From NCBI GenBank assembly GCA_011009095.1, contig VTPC01091311.1, positions 62,001-126,000 of the forward strand: a DNA stretch of 64,000 bases, written 5' to 3'. Shown piece by piece: positions 46,320 through 59,894 of the stretch (its first letter is position 1; each line of letters opens with the position of its first letter). The translations under genes and the position numbers were made by a program. The notes under the pieces were generated by a model, which searched no databases, was not told the DNA's origin, and saw nothing but the letters and a program-made list of their open reading frames with translations. This stretch comes from Ignelater luminosus. Lineage: Eukaryota > Arthropoda > Insecta > Coleoptera > Elateridae.

Positions 46320-48955
46320 GTATGGAAGGAGAGAATAATAGGGCTTGAGTCTACAAGATATTAAAAGGTTTTTCAGCATAGACATTTTGAAAATATACTT
46401 TGAATGTAGACATGTACCAGAAATGATCACAAGCAACATAAACAACCTGTCATATCGGTTAATAATAAATTGACTGATTCTTTTAGTAACCGTATTTCAC
46501 TTTCAGTGGTATCTAAGTTGTGGTATATTTTGTCGTTTTAATCATTAGGAAAAATGTTACTGTTACTGAGGTATTACGGTTTATAACTCAGAAGCAACCT
46601 TAGGGTTTATTTTATGTACTTTCATGCTTCTTAAAACTCGTTTTATAACTTAATCCGACCTTTAGAAATTAAGACCTGTAACCTCTACGCTTAAAGTTTA
46701 AGTATTAATTCGTGCTTGTTATGTCAGCCATTTATTTTTCACCTAATGCGCTTATATTTTCTCGCATCCGTAAACCTAGGTATTTAAGCATCGCTGCGAG
46801 TTTCTTTTGTAAATTCCACATTAAATTCCATAATATATAAAAGAAAAAGAAACAAAAGTTAGTTCTAACACAGAGCCGAGATACTTTACCTCGACGCCTC
46901 TATTTTATCCTTTAAAATATTCAGACTATATTATTCATTGTGAGACTTGTTAAGAACATCAGGCCGAGGTTGTAGTTAACACAGTCGCGAAGGAACCGGA
47001 TGTGACGTTTAAGAACTTTGCAAGAGCCGGAAATAACTTCTTCTTCCTCTCTTAACTTTTAGTGTATATAAAGCTTAATGGCTTTCTGGAGTCTCTCTGT
47101 TGTTATTTTCTAATTACGTTGAATGCACTTTGTAATTAACATTTTTAAATATGCATTTCTCTCCGCGTTGAATTGTAATGCAATCTAAAAACCAACCTCT
47201 AATGACTAACTCGCTACCCAACGTTTTTTGTTTGACTTTACTCAGTTAAAACTTTCCAAAACAAAGTTCAGAAGTTTTCTCTATAAAATTTTTCATTACC
47301 ATTCTCTTGCAAATTTAAATGCATTACAATTACTGGAAGCTGCGCTTACGCGATATCAGCTTTGATCTTGTATTACAAACTACTCAACAACCAACCCTTG
47401 TAGTTCTGCATGAGAGAGAATAGCAATACACACACTATGGCCACGCTCACACATTTTCACAACACAAAGGCCCCTAATGGATTATGAGATAGATATAGGC
47501 TCTAATGGTATTATCTTAATCATAACATCGCCCGCTTTGATTTCTGGTTTTAATATTCGCTGCTGTAATTGGCTCGGTAATTGTTTTTGCGGCGGAAATG
47601 TATAGGGATTGGCGAGGAATTATTAGCTGGATTGTCGTGAAAATATAAAATGCGCTTTGTGTATGCGGTTAAAAAATTGGATTTAATTTTTTTATTGCTA
47701 GGTTTTTCCTATATTTCATATTAAATTGATAAATAGGTAATTCTATTTTTATTTTCTAGTAAAAGCAAACCGAGCGAGATGATTTCTAGAAATATGTAAA
47801 TTACGTTGTCACATTCCTATTATCTCTTCAAGGAATGATGACTGTCTTATAAATTAAAATTACAGAGAATTTAAATTAAAATTTACAAATTTGAAAATCT
47901 AAATTTGCAAGGAAAATCTATAAATAGATTGTATTTTAGAATTTAGCTTCTACATTAATCTGATGTACAGTTTAGACAAGAAAAAATTAAAACTTTGCCC
48001 TGTTCGTAAATTACTTTTAATCATATTCAGTAAACAAAGTTTTCGCACTGAAAAACCCTTGTTGCTTCATGTTTACATTAGCTTTTTATGTGTACAACTA
48101 AATGCAACAGCGTGTCGCCATTAAGATAACTACCGCTACGTATAGCATTCTACGTATTATCCTTGGCTTCCATACCTTCAGAGTCTCAAAATTTACAATT
48201 GCAATAATGTGTTAGCTTACGTAACCTCACTGTTTTTAAATAAATTTTGATCCAATAGGTGATATTCGGGAACAAACTAATAATTATAATGACTGCAGCG
48301 CTTACTGTTGGACGAATTTTGTGCAATAATTCAAAATATTTGACTATTAATAGCTTTGGTCAATAGATAATTATTGTGTGGTTTAGTTATTAATTATAAT
48401 TACATCATGCGCAAAAACTTTTTGTCTTTTAAGGTTTCCTTATGGTCGGGCCTATTTGTTAACAAACTTAACTTCAGGCAGACTTAAATTAACATTTATC
48501 CCAGTGGAATAAAATTTTAATAAGCAGTAGTTTGAAGACGGTCATAATTTTGTGGTTTACATTCATATTATGATTAAAACATGCCGAGGATTCAAAAGAA
48601 GTTGAAAATTATTATCATTAAAAAAATTCCGAACGTGCTGTAATCAGTCGGATAAAGCGATAAATTTTGTTTTTGTTGTGACACAAAAATAAACGAAATA
48701 AAGAAACAAAAATAGATTTTTAAAAAGAAACATTAAATTTGTTTATCTCTTTTTTTAGAAATGATGGGACATTAATTTTTGGTCTGGTTGTTAACACATA
48801 TTTTACAAAAAGTTAGAAGAAAGTAAAATATAAATGCATTTAATTTTTATCCAATATATATTCTGAGAAATATACAGCGTCAAAAATAGCTATAGTCTAT
48901 GCATCATAACGTGTATCACCTTCATAGTTCTTGAAGTTGAAGCTTGTTCGCTATG
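46320..48955. other. Non-coding stretch with conserved-looking islands
   Basis: No gene recognised. From about 47480 to 47650 the sequence is less AT-rich and non-repetitive (CATCGCCCGCTTTGATTTCT, TTGCGGCGGAAATG), a candidate conserved non-coding element by appearance only. Confidence 0.35.
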
Positions 48956-49444
48956 TATACAGGGTGTTTGGTTCACCGCTGTATATCCGAAAAGGTGTGG
49001 TAGAAGACATGATTTGGAACTTATCTAACCTAATATACTACTGACTCTAAAATTTAACTTTTACTTCATAAGGCTATAAAAGAAAAAAATCCAATGGGTA
49101 ATTATATTCAAACATTTTTAAAAACATTTTTGTTCTTTGCCCTTTAAAATGACATATCACACTTTTAACCATCTGCAGATTCTTAGGACTAACAGGCAAC
49201 TTGAATACAAAGGAACCGTTTGGCTGCACAAAAGCAAACACTTGATAACACGTTATTGGTTGTAGGTTTGGCTTCATAACCATTGGTGGTGCTGAGTTTT
49301 GCATTTTCAACCGTTAATTTTGTGATTTGTGCGTGTTGCAGGTCCGTATCAGTTTGCGTTGAACTTCACGTTTTATTACAAGCGTTTAATTGGACTATTA
49401 TAAAGCATTGAATCTACATTGAATTAGACTTGTTTGATTGGACT

Positions 49445-49575
49445 ATTAAATAGTGATGGTCCCCAGACATAATAACCCGAGGGAGTCAAATACGGTGATC
49501 GAGCAGGCCATATTATCGGCCCGTTTCGCCCTACCTATCTTTTGGGAAAGTTGGCATTTAAAAAGTTTTTACAGA
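49445..49575 (-). pseudogene. Mirror copy of the transposase fragment in the left arm
   Basis: On the minus strand the left arm reads NFLNANFPKR, a stop, VGRNGPIIWPARSPYL and TPSGYYVWGP. It is the inverted partner of the central plus-strand fragment. The third motif has Tyr in place of Asp (SPYL). Confidence 0.75.
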
Positions 49576-49589
49576 ACAATTTGGACGAT

Positions 49590-49783
49590 ATTTTGGATGA
49601 AGTGCTACTAGATAAGAGCCGACAAATGATTTGTCAAAACGATGGATGCTCTGCCTACTATCGGATAGCCGTAAGAAACTTTTTAAATGCCAACTTTCTC
49701 AATAGATGAATAGAGCGAAATGGGCCGATACTATGGCCCGCTCGATCACCAGATTTGATTGGGTTATTATGTCTGGGGACCAT
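49590..49783 (+). pseudogene. Transposase fragment at the centre of the palindrome
   Basis: Plus-strand frame reading DILDEVLLDKSRQMICQNDG, then CSAYYRIAVRNFLNANFLNR, a TGA stop in place of Trp, then IERNGPILWPARSPDL. This is the second (QxDGAPAH-type) and third (WIGRxGPIxWPARSPDLxPxD) catalytic region of insect Tc1/mariner-superfamily transposases. The Asp of both motifs is kept here. Confidence 0.8.
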
Positions 49784-50489
49784 CACTATTTAATAGTCCA
49801 ATCAAACAAGTCTAATTCAATGTAGATTCAATGCACTTTAATAGTCCAATTCAACGATTACAATAAAACGTGGAGTTCAACGCAAACTGATACGGACCTG
49901 CAACACGCACAAATCACAAAATTAACGGTTGAAAATGCAAAACTCAACACCACCAATGGTTATGAAGCCAAACCTACAACGTATTTGCTTGTGTGTGACC
50001 AAACGGTTCCTTTATATTCAAGTTGCCTGTTAGTCCTAAGAATCTGCAGGTGGTTAAAAGTGTGATATGTCATTTTAAAGGGCAAAGAACAAGGATGGTT
50101 TTAAAAATGTTTGAATATAATTACCCATTGGATTTTTCTTTTTTATAGCCTTATAAAGTCGAAGTTAAATTTTAAAGTCATAATCTTTTTAACATTCTTC
50201 GGGTCTGATTTGTTTAATCACTTGTAGGAGTGGATGAAAATGACTAAAATTGATAGAGTAGCTATGAAATATTATAAAATTATCATTACCTTCAAATTAT
50301 AAGTTTCCAATAGTGCGGTGTTCACATTAAAATGGGGAAAAACGTTCAATTGGATGAAATTATAAAAAATGACAATATCTCAAAAACCGTGACACTTTGT
50401 ATAATAGTATATTAGGTTAGATAAGTTCCAAATCATGTCTTCTACCACCCCTTTTCGGATATACGGCGGTGAACCAAACACCCTGTATA

Positions 50490-53400
50490 TTTTGGACCGC
50501 CATGTTTACATAGCTACTATTGAAAAGTGTTATTTCTTTTCTCTGATAAGTACTCGATATAAGCTGATTAATTTGAATTGTATAAGTTAATATCAGTCTG
50601 TTCTACCTTTAAATCAGACTGAAAAATATGTAACAGCAGTTGCAATGTTACATATAATAAATAACATAAAAATATACATCAGTGTTTTGTTTACAAGATT
50701 GGTAGGAAATACTTAAGTAAAATTAGAACAAACACACAAGATCACTGTTACCATACCGTATGTTTCCATAATCGTATTGCTGTTGCTTCTGCTTTTTTAT
50801 AGACTTTGAGTCTATCAAAGGATTGCCAGGTAGACGATTTCCTCTTTTGGCTTTCGTTTCAGAAACTTCTAGTAGGTAATGGAACTAACATGAAAGATTG
50901 CCAAAATCTAAATCTTTCCTTACTCTTTGTAATCTTTGCTGACTTTCATTGCTGATATAGTTCAAACCAATTTATGAATCCCAGTCTGGTGGCAGCGACA
51001 ACCATGGTGCCAATAGATGCATCATAGATGTATTTTATCAACAACTGTATATTTCACAAATTTCTGACTTTGATCGACAGAATATTTGCAATGTTATCAT
51101 ATTTACAATCTGTTTCTGGAACTTGCATTTGCAACCAGTTTATAGTAAAAGTACCTTTCTGTCTTCCAAAGCAGATTTTGCCTTGGTAGTTACATATAAG
51201 GTGTGTTGATTTACAATTGAGATAAATACATTTCCCGTTCAAAACCAAATAATTGCACATGTTGGCTCCTCTAATTATTTTAGAGCAAAAGTGTAAATAG
51301 TTTACTAGATTGAAAGTTAAACCAGAAAACGTCATGCTTCAGTGAACAATTTAAATCGCCTTACCTTAGTAAATAAGCCCACTTTAATTATTTTTGTACT
51401 TATTTTGGCTAGTAAACAGTTGAACGTAAACACTTCTAAGTCAATGAATGTGTCAATAAAAAGTCAAAACAGCAGGGAAGAAACGAGACATAAAATGGAT
51501 AATTCTTTAAAAGGAGTAACCTAACAACTGACATTAGTAACTCAGTTCAGATTATTTTACTTAAAATATGTGTAGTGGCACTTATTCTTCACTTAGAATA
51601 AAAGCTAAAAACAATTAAATCGTTTAACTGTCTTTAAAGTACCACCCAAAATGAGTGGCGGCTCGTGACCTAACTTCAGAATAGGCCGAGGCCGTCTGAT
51701 TAGTTAATTTCTTTATAATTTGACAATTCAGCAGACCGATTTGAATTTTGTTTTCAGTAAAATACTACCAGTGTTATTTTCTCTTCAAGAGTGTGTAGCA
51801 AGTAGTAGGGTGTAATTGAACATTTTGAGGTTAGGTGTGCTGGAACGAACACAGCGACATCTATTATAAAGTTACCCTGTGTCTTGACGTCTTTTATATA
51901 TAAATTAACGCGTTGGTTTTTTTTGTTTTTTGTTTATAATATCTTCATTTGTTTGTAAGATATAGAGGGTGGGAAGTTTTTAAAACAACACAGTCTAGCT
52001 CTTAATTATAAATCAGCACACGGTATATTCGTAAACCAATAACCCGCTTGTGAAGCGCTTGATTTCAGAATCATGTTTTCGATTTCTCTGATGGACTGAT
52101 TGGTTTTAAGTAATGAAATTTATCAAATTTCTATCAAAAGATATTAAAAATAACTAGAAAGGGCTATCTAAATTTTGTAAAATCTTCTTTGACCCAGTCA
52201 CACATACACTGTTCCTTCTTTTTTTTCACTTGTGGTTCGCTAGTAGAAGGCAGTTGCTGTGATTTTTTATAATTATAGTACGTTAGGCATGTTTATGTGT
52301 AGTATTTAGACGAACTTCTATTGCATGATTATCGCACTAAAGCGTCTGTTTGAAACCCATTCTCTTATCACCTATAAATTCAAAGCGCATCACCTGAGTG
52401 TCAAAATTTCACGAACCCTTTCTCAAAAAGTTCGCTTTAGAGAACGTTCTCTTTGCAACTACTAGCTCAGATATAATTTATGTACAATGGCACTCTACCT
52501 TATTTTAGAATCTTCATCAATTTTGTAATTATTGTCTTATGGAAAATAAGAAAATTAACGTAAAGAAATTTGTTATTACAAAACTTAATTATAAATTAAC
52601 ATGGAAGGACATAAGCATTGGTGGAAATAATTAAAAAAGATTTTTTAAGAACTACAGTTACTGCACTTTGCACAAAAATGCTTAGCATTGTACTAAATTT
52701 GTTTACATCTTTGACGTTTGCTTGTTCAAATTGGCCGACGTTCTGTGTTGTCAAATTAAACATCTACCGTTGATCTAGGCTCTTTGTATCTTCTTTTCTG
52801 TGTAGGTATAGTAATGTCATTACGAACACGGCCCCTGCATAAGCACTTTGGCCTCTACTGCATCATGAAATTCAATAAAGGAGAAATTTTGCCATTTAGC
52901 CCTTGTTGATGTTTTGCACTTTTGTCTAACAGCCAGGCAGTAACAACAACAAGGTCTACTGTAACAAAGAGCTCTGTAAAATCACCTCTATGAAGATTGT
53001 ATTTAGGTACCTTGTTAGAGGAGTCTATGTCTTAATGCTAAAGACATTATTTCGTTATTTTACCATTGCACCACATGAACTAGTACACTATCGACAGTGG
53101 TTGTTTCTTGGATCATTGCATCTTCCTCCATATCTCCTCATTTTACTTTCGCTGTTGTTGGTCGAAACAGAGAATTCCACGTTTTGTTAAATATGACAAT
53201 AAAATGGTAAATGCTTCCCCATGGCATTTATGTATCTGTTCTTGCCAGAATGTAAATCAAAATCATAGGAGGGTTAAAGTATTCTTGAAGTGAAGTTTTT
53301 TTTTAGGATTATTTCTTGATACTTATTAGGTTATTGAATGGCTTAATCTGCTCATCGCAAGGCAAATTCTCTTCCAGTGGTATTTCTGTACACGAATCTA

Positions 53401-56400
53401 AAGCATCTTTTAGCACCGCCAGTTTCTATTTAAAAAATGGCAAAACGATTGTCTGGCATTGTGTTTGCTATTTAAGGTACTCAGGTATCTGAAACTCAAC
53501 AGAATTGTATCGGTGGTCGATAAATTAGTAATATCTAAATAGTATTCCAGTAGATCTTATTATTTTTATAGAATCAGTAGACCGAAACCGGTTTGGAAAA
53601 GTCTTAGACTTTCTCTGCCTAAAGAAGCCGTGTCATTCTTATTTTTTGCAGTGTAGATCTCTTTCCAAACCAATTTTTATTTTTTTTATCTAACTGAACT
53701 AAGTAATATTTCTTCTTCGTTGTTACTCTGCTACTGCTGTTCTTCGGAAAAAGCGATTTTGCTCAACCTGGAGATATATCAGTAGTAAAATAGAGGGATA
53801 AAGGAATGAAAGCAGTTGTAATAGTAAGTAACATGCGTAACCCATCTGATATAGAAACAATGGAATGTATAAACAAGGCTGGAGTACGTGAAAATGTAAT
53901 TTGTCTAAAAGCAATACCGGACCATAATACCTTTATAGAGGGAATTTATCGATTTGATTAACTGTTCTCTTGTTATAACATGCCATAGAAGTCTAGGAAA
54001 TAGTGGGTCAAGCTTTTGTAACTATTGTGTAAATGCTTCTTCAGTCATCAAAATTTGATATAAGCTAAGAATAACTAATGTCTCTGAAAAGCCTATGCCT
54101 CAATTGAAGTTTTGAAATTTTATAGCTAACTAGCTTATAGCAGTTTTCAAACAGAAAACAAAAAATGTTAAAATAAGGAAAATAGAAGAAATGCAGATTT
54201 TGATAGATTCCATGATATGGAAATCAATGGTTGATGATCATTTACCAACAAATTAATTTTTGCAGCACTGATAAGAAAGGTCGCGTATGATATGTAACAA
54301 ATATATTTCTCTCTAAGTCGTTCATATATCTACCGATTGAATCATTTTATTCATTAATTAATTAAGTTTTATTGATCAATATTTCATTTTTAATATTTGC
54401 CCATTAAAAAAAGCACCAAAGGAAAAAATCAAAAAGGTGATACTGGTGCTTTGAAAGTCGCTATCAATCATTCTAAAACAAAATTGAACCCCATTTCAGA
54501 CAAAAGCTGCTTTATACTTTAAAGTTTAATTAAGAAAGAAAGAAAACACGGTGGCAGTTAGTACTTTTCTGGAAAAGAATACCATGAACTAAAGAACTAA
54601 CAGTCCGAAGCAGATAGACCATAATCTACAACGAGGTAAATAAAAGTTTGGTAGATCTAAATTAACGATGCAATAACTAGTTTTAAAGAGAATGTCCAAG
54701 AGGTTGCATTGAACTGATCTGAGTTTTGGACAGTCGAATAACAAAGTATTGATGAATTCACATTAATTCCTTACACGTTCAATTATGCATTTCTTGGAGA
54801 AATGACTTGAAGACAAAGTATCAGTTTACAATCTACAAGAACCTAAACCAAGAAAGATCATACTGCCAGTGTAGATTCGAACAGTAAAAACAATTCTTAA
54901 AATATTTTCACTGATAAAATGAAGTTTAAGTAATGATCTGCCTGTATTAAATAATGTTTTCATACTCGTACCTTTATCACACTAGTTTTCAATGAATATA
55001 ACTCCAAGAAGACGAATAGTTCCTGCTGACAGAATAATAAGTAAACCCGACTATAGTAAACCCATTTATTTTTATCCCGTAAAATTCTAAGAAACCTGTA
55101 AAGTGCTAAGCTTGGCTGAAAGGAAATTAAATTACTTCCTATTTTCACAAAATTTCTTGTTCTGGGTACATAAATAACTAAAATACGCTCAGTCTCAGAT
55201 GTTGAATGCATAGTTATTATTGTAACTTGTGGGCAATAAATATCTTTAAGTAGCTATTTCATGAGTAGCTCGTACTTTTATTGATAATAGTGCCATTGCA
55301 GATGGTATAACCAAGATCGCAGTATAAATTTTCATAACATTTATATTGTATAGTTACATAAATTGTTAACATCGTTTTTATATACATTTTTTATCCTTTT
55401 CAATTTTGAAGGGATTCCTTTAAATAAATTTGCATACATTTTATTACCAACCACTCATTTATCTCGTAACATAAATAAACCAGTTTCATGGATTGAAAGA
55501 GTTGATATTAAAAAAGAGGCAGGTAATGAAAAATTTACCTTAGCATTATTCTATAAAGCAAAATTTCAATGTTGAAATTGGGTTATGCTTAAAACGACTA
55601 TATACATATAAAACGCGACAATGTAAATACAAAACCAACTTCAATTTATCCTTTGACATGGAGCTGACCCCGAATAAAACCTGGGGCAAGGTGGACAAAT
55701 TTATACAAAGTTTAAATAGGAATTTAAATACACACATCAAACGACGCGAGATACCTTAAAAAATATTTTTTGTTTGAAAAGCTTTTTCGTGCGAAAGTTG
55801 AAATGGATAAAGAAAGGAAATTAATTTGTCGCTTTATTTATATAAAACCCCAACATGGAAATTCAGTTATCATCTCTCGTTTTTGCTGGAAGTTAACCGC
55901 TTATATCCGTATAAAATATTGTTAAAACCCAAGTTTTGGCGCATTAGTAAAGATCCCTATAGAAGATTATTTAGATTTACCATAATTTTGATTTTTGTTT
56001 TACTTTTTCAAAAGATGTCAGTGTTTTTCTAATTTGCTACCGTTTGTACTCCGTATGCTTTATTGGATTTCTTTGACAGTATATTTTGGGATGAAACCAC
56101 ATCAAAACTAATAATCTTAAAAAATTATTATTTGCAAAATATTGCCTCTGAGATTACCCACAATCTGCGAAGAAGTCAAATTCACAACAGCATTTCAAAC
56201 CGTTTTTGCAACACCTCTCATTATACCAAGCTAAGGAAAATCATTGAAAGAAATTAATGAAATACTATATACATATATAGTAAATTTTACGCAACTTATA
56301 GTAATCGTTTGGAACAAAATAACTTCCTATGTATGTAGCATTTACAGATTTTCAAACTCTTGTCTTGTTAAAACAGCAAAAAGCTGCTGACCAGTAACTC

Positions 56401-57240
56401 TAGTCAGATTTAACCATTATTTGTCAGATAATCTTTGATGTGAAAGATTTTATTGGACTTAACTGATTATACTACAAAATGTTTATTCAGTTTTGACGTT
56501 AAAGGGCTAGTCCGTCAAGCAAAATACTATTAAAAGGAAAAGAATTCTTTCAGTGCCAAAAGCTCTAGAATTGAATTTCTTGGTACCGTTTGAGAAATGA
56601 ATATAACTGGACCTTTTTACCTTGAAAGTGACAACTATTTATGCAGTACGAACGATAAGTACAAATAGTGTTACTCCTTAGAAAGAATCAAGAAGTGACC
56701 TAGCACTTCTCACTTTGAACGTCCAAAGAAGACATTTGAGAGTTTGTCTTACGCCTCCAACTGTTAAATGCAAAGCAATAAATTAAAATCAACACGCCCA
56801 TAATTAAATGTTTAGTACTGCTCACTTTCCTACGCGAGTCAGCTAGGTTCAGGCAAAGAATAAAAGAAAGAATGGTTGGTGGTTATAGAGATGGTTAAAG
56901 GAAATGATGAGGGGTTAGTAAGAACGGGATTATAAATGCTTATTTGTTGAGTTCAAATCTCTCACATTGGTACTACTACCAAGTGTTTAGTACGTAAGTG
57001 ATGAATATCCAAATACCCAAAAACTCAGAGATACTAGTACTATCTCAGAACGTTACGAATGAAACCCATATAACCAATCTTGAACCACTACCATCGCTCT
57101 TGTTTATTACTACTGCCGATGTAAGTATGATGCACGTAGTATCAAAACAGCGCGTGTAGTTTTGTTAGAATGCTCAATAACGATTGGCATATACGATGTC
57201 CGAAACTTTTAGACTATGTTACGAGAAATTGAGCTTTTGA
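50490..57240. other. Non-coding stretch
   Basis: No gene or complete element recognised. At 51653-51700 GTGGCGGCTCGTGACC followed by GGCCGAGGCCG looks like one end of a non-autonomous DNA transposon without a visible partner. Short ORFs (60-93 codons) scattered here show no domain and look like chance. Confidence 0.4.
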
Positions 57241-57259
57241 AAGAACTGATTCTTCTTTT

Positions 57260-58990
57260 TCTTCATTAATTGTTTTACCCCATGGGTATCGGATGTGGAT
57301 TCTCCTAACCACTTCTTCCACAATTTTTTCCTTGCCTCCAGCTTGTATTTTTCCTTTCCTTTGTCTTCAATCACCACCCCCAGGTGTACAGACTTATCTA
57401 CCCTTTCAAATTTGTATTCTTTGCCATCTGATAGGTTTCTGTTTTAATTAGTTGTTCATTTTCTTCTGACTCTATTCTCAATTGTTCTACTCTGGTTTCT
57501 TTAAATTTTCTTGTGTAATAGTCTTGCCATGTGTAGAAAACTTCCTTAGTTTTCGTTTTTGGTTCATTGTTGGCATTTCTTACTCCCTTCATTATTTTAT
57601 TGTGTTGGATCTGGTACATTATTTTCTTCCATTCCTGACTGTTTAGCACTTTTTCTTCCAGTCTATTACTTTAATACACTTCAGGCCTTCTTTGCCCCAC
57701 TAGACATTTGTACTTTGTTAAGTGTTCTTTATTGCTGTTACTAGTTTCTTGGGTACTTCTCTTCTTTCTAGGCACTTCCAGATCATTCTTCTGTCTATCG
57801 AATCAAAGTCAGCTTTAAGATCTGTAAAGACCAATCTTGATTTTTGTTATGCTAACTTCTAACTCCATTATTGCTATTTCGTCTACTCCTTCTGTTTCTA
57901 TTATTACTATTTTAACGCACAACAGGCCTTGAAGGGCTAGGTCAAAATTACAATTATCGTACACTTTTATTATAGTCAGAGTTATATTATTTTATTGTGT
58001 TGGATCTGGTACACCATTTTCTTCCATTCCTGACTGTTTAGCACTTTTTTCTTCAGCCTTTTATTTTAATACACTTCAGGTCTTTCTTCGCTGCCATCTT
58101 TTTCTCGGCCTTCCTTTCCTTCTTGGGTCTTTTAACCTTCTGTGGAGGACCAATTTGGACATTCTCTAGCCTGGCATTCTTTCGACATGCTCTAACCATC
58201 TAATCCTCTGCGATTTAAAAAACCTTGTGATGGTGAATGCGTTATTACATTAGCTCTTTATTATTTCTTCTTTCCCAGTCTTTTTCTGTTTTCTTTTCAC
58301 CAAAGATACCTTTCAGAATTTTTCTTTCCCATCACTCCTTCTTATTTAAAATCCATGCCTCACAAGCGTACATCACTGTAGGCCTAATTACCGTTTTATA
58401 AACTCTTGGTTTACATTTTCTGGATACGTACTTTGACTTCATTTGGGACATTAAGCTGCCTAACTTCTTATTTCCTTTTGCTATCCTTGCCTTTAGCTCA
58501 TATTTTTCCTTTCCTTTGTCTTCAATCACCACCCCCAGGTATACAGACTTATCCACCCTTTCAAATTTGTATTCTTTGCCATCAGTTAGGTTTCTGTTTT
58601 AATTAGTTGTTTATTTTCTTCTAGATCTATTCTCTTCTATTCTGGTTTCTTTAAATTTTCTTGTGTAATAGTCTTGCCAGGTGTAGAGAAGTTTCTTAGT
58701 TTTCGTTTTTAGTTCGTTGTTAGCATTTCTTACTCCTTTTATTTCTCTCCTCTTCCTTTCTCAAAGACTTTTGCTTATGTCCCAGAAGTATTTATTATTT
58801 GAAGAATACAACTCGTCTATCTTCTGTCCAAATTCTTCCCAGGATTTCTTTTTCTCAACTTTTACTTTTTGTTTGACTTTATTTCTACATCGGATGTATT
58901 CTTCTTAGTGTGGTTGTAATTTTGTTTGTAAGTATTTTCTCCATACTATTTTCTTGTTTTTCATTTCTTCTTTCATCTTGTCATTCCACC
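57260..58990 (-). pseudogene. Rearranged non-LTR retrotransposon RT remnant
   Basis: Minus-strand RT-protein pieces. At 58332-58556 there is VYLGVVIEDKGKEKYELKAR, then KKLGSLMSQMKSKYVSRKCK, VYKTVIRPTVMYACEAWILN, followed by WERKILKGIFG (about 58300). This is the thumb/C-terminal part of non-LTR RTs (YLGxxI...RIxxG...RVYxTxIRPxxxYxxExW). At 57398-57649 there is an inter-domain segment (QEWKKIMYQIQHNKI, VFYTWQDYYTRKFKETRVEQ). The block 57340-57660 is largely repeated at 58500-58740, and 57595-57690 is repeated at 57975-58085, so the remnant is internally duplicated. The GHVxRM-type tail may lie near 58150-58210. The central YxDD region is missing. Confidence 0.7.
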
Positions 58991-59159
58991 AACTAGTCTT
59001 TTTTGTGTTCGTACCCATATTGGTTGGAACCCAATCTTATATTGCCTATAGCACACAGCTACATTAAATTGACAGCCGTGAGTGTCTGTAGGTTGACAGA
59101 TCAGCAGCCTTAACAATAATTTAACTCAATCGGAGGTTATACAGTTGTAGAAATAAATG

Positions 59160-59890
59160 CAGTAATATTCAATGACTGCCAAAACGATTGATGAAATGAG
59201 AAGAACTAACCTAGTAAGAACTGGGATTTACATGGAAGACCCAACATCTATGAAATGTAAAGTACTTAAGTATAATGGTATAAAGTAATTATCTCGGAGA
59301 AATCATGGTATCATCAACAACCAAATTCAAAAAATGTTAGATCACGATATTATCCATCCAAGTTATTTCCCTTCAGCAAACCTAATTGTCTTGGTTTAGA
59401 AGAATAATCGAGATTTCATAGGATTTTGCGTGAATGGTTGAATGTCGTAGCTGAAAAATCTTTCTGCGTTTTCTAAATATTGTGGATATGTAATATTTCA
59501 TATTTTCTTTTGGTTTAGATATGTTTGGGCAAGTAAGAATAAATGAAATTCTAGGTTTTCTAATAGATGATTTACATTTTAGTAGCTAATCGACTGTTCA
59601 TTTTATTTGGATCGCCTTAGAAGCTTTGTGATTCGAGTTTTCCTTTAAATCTAAGCAAACGTGTTGAAGCACATCGTTGGTAAGGTTGATATGATTATAT
59701 ACTTCTGGCAATAAAAAAGTTTTTCTCCGCCCTACCATTATGGAACACTTACAGAGATTTGTGAGTTTGTTTTTCTAACTAAAAAGTTATTACCAAGACA
59801 TAAATTGTACATGTAGAAATGCCAGAAAGAAAATTGTCTAAACCTAGATTATGCACTTTACATCGACGCCGACGCTAGTTTTGTACGATT
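59160..59890 (+). pseudogene. Ty3/gypsy reverse-transcriptase remnant
   Basis: The plus strand reads QIQKMLDHDIIHPS, SANLIVLV and RDFIGFCVNG at about 59315-59435, matching the gypsy RT start (EIxxQIxxMLxxGIIxPSxSPxxSPIVLVxKKDGxxRFCVDYR). Further on, weak matches to the HLxxVFxRL and KELxxFLGLxxYYRxFI regions occur near 59600 and 59740. Stops and frameshifts are frequent. No LTR, gag or envelope is recognised. Confidence 0.65.
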
Positions 59891-59894
59891 GTTC

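Larger units (their letters stand above)
48960..50485. mobile_element. 1.5-kb near-perfect palindromic (foldback) transposon
   Basis: Ends CAGGGTGTTTGGTTCACCGC and its complement, flanked by TA on both sides. The arms are very long: the left arm (48960 to about 49585) is nearly identical to the complement of the right arm (about 49660-50485), and the spacer between them is under 100 bp. The right arm has about 230 bp (roughly 50175-50405) absent from the left. Both arms and the spacer contain pieces of one transposase gene, so the structure arose by inverted duplication of one half of an insect Tc1/mariner-superfamily element. A 78-codon minus ORF in the left arm (49074-49310) is broken in the right arm. 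Confidence 0.9.

Noticed and set aside
49074-49310. 78-codon minus-strand ORF as a gene
   Set aside because: It lies in the left arm of the palindrome, and its mirror copy in the right arm is broken by stops, so there is no sign of selection.
51653-51700. GTGGCGGCTCGTGACC as a complete transposon
   Set aside because: Only one end is visible, so no boundary can be drawn.
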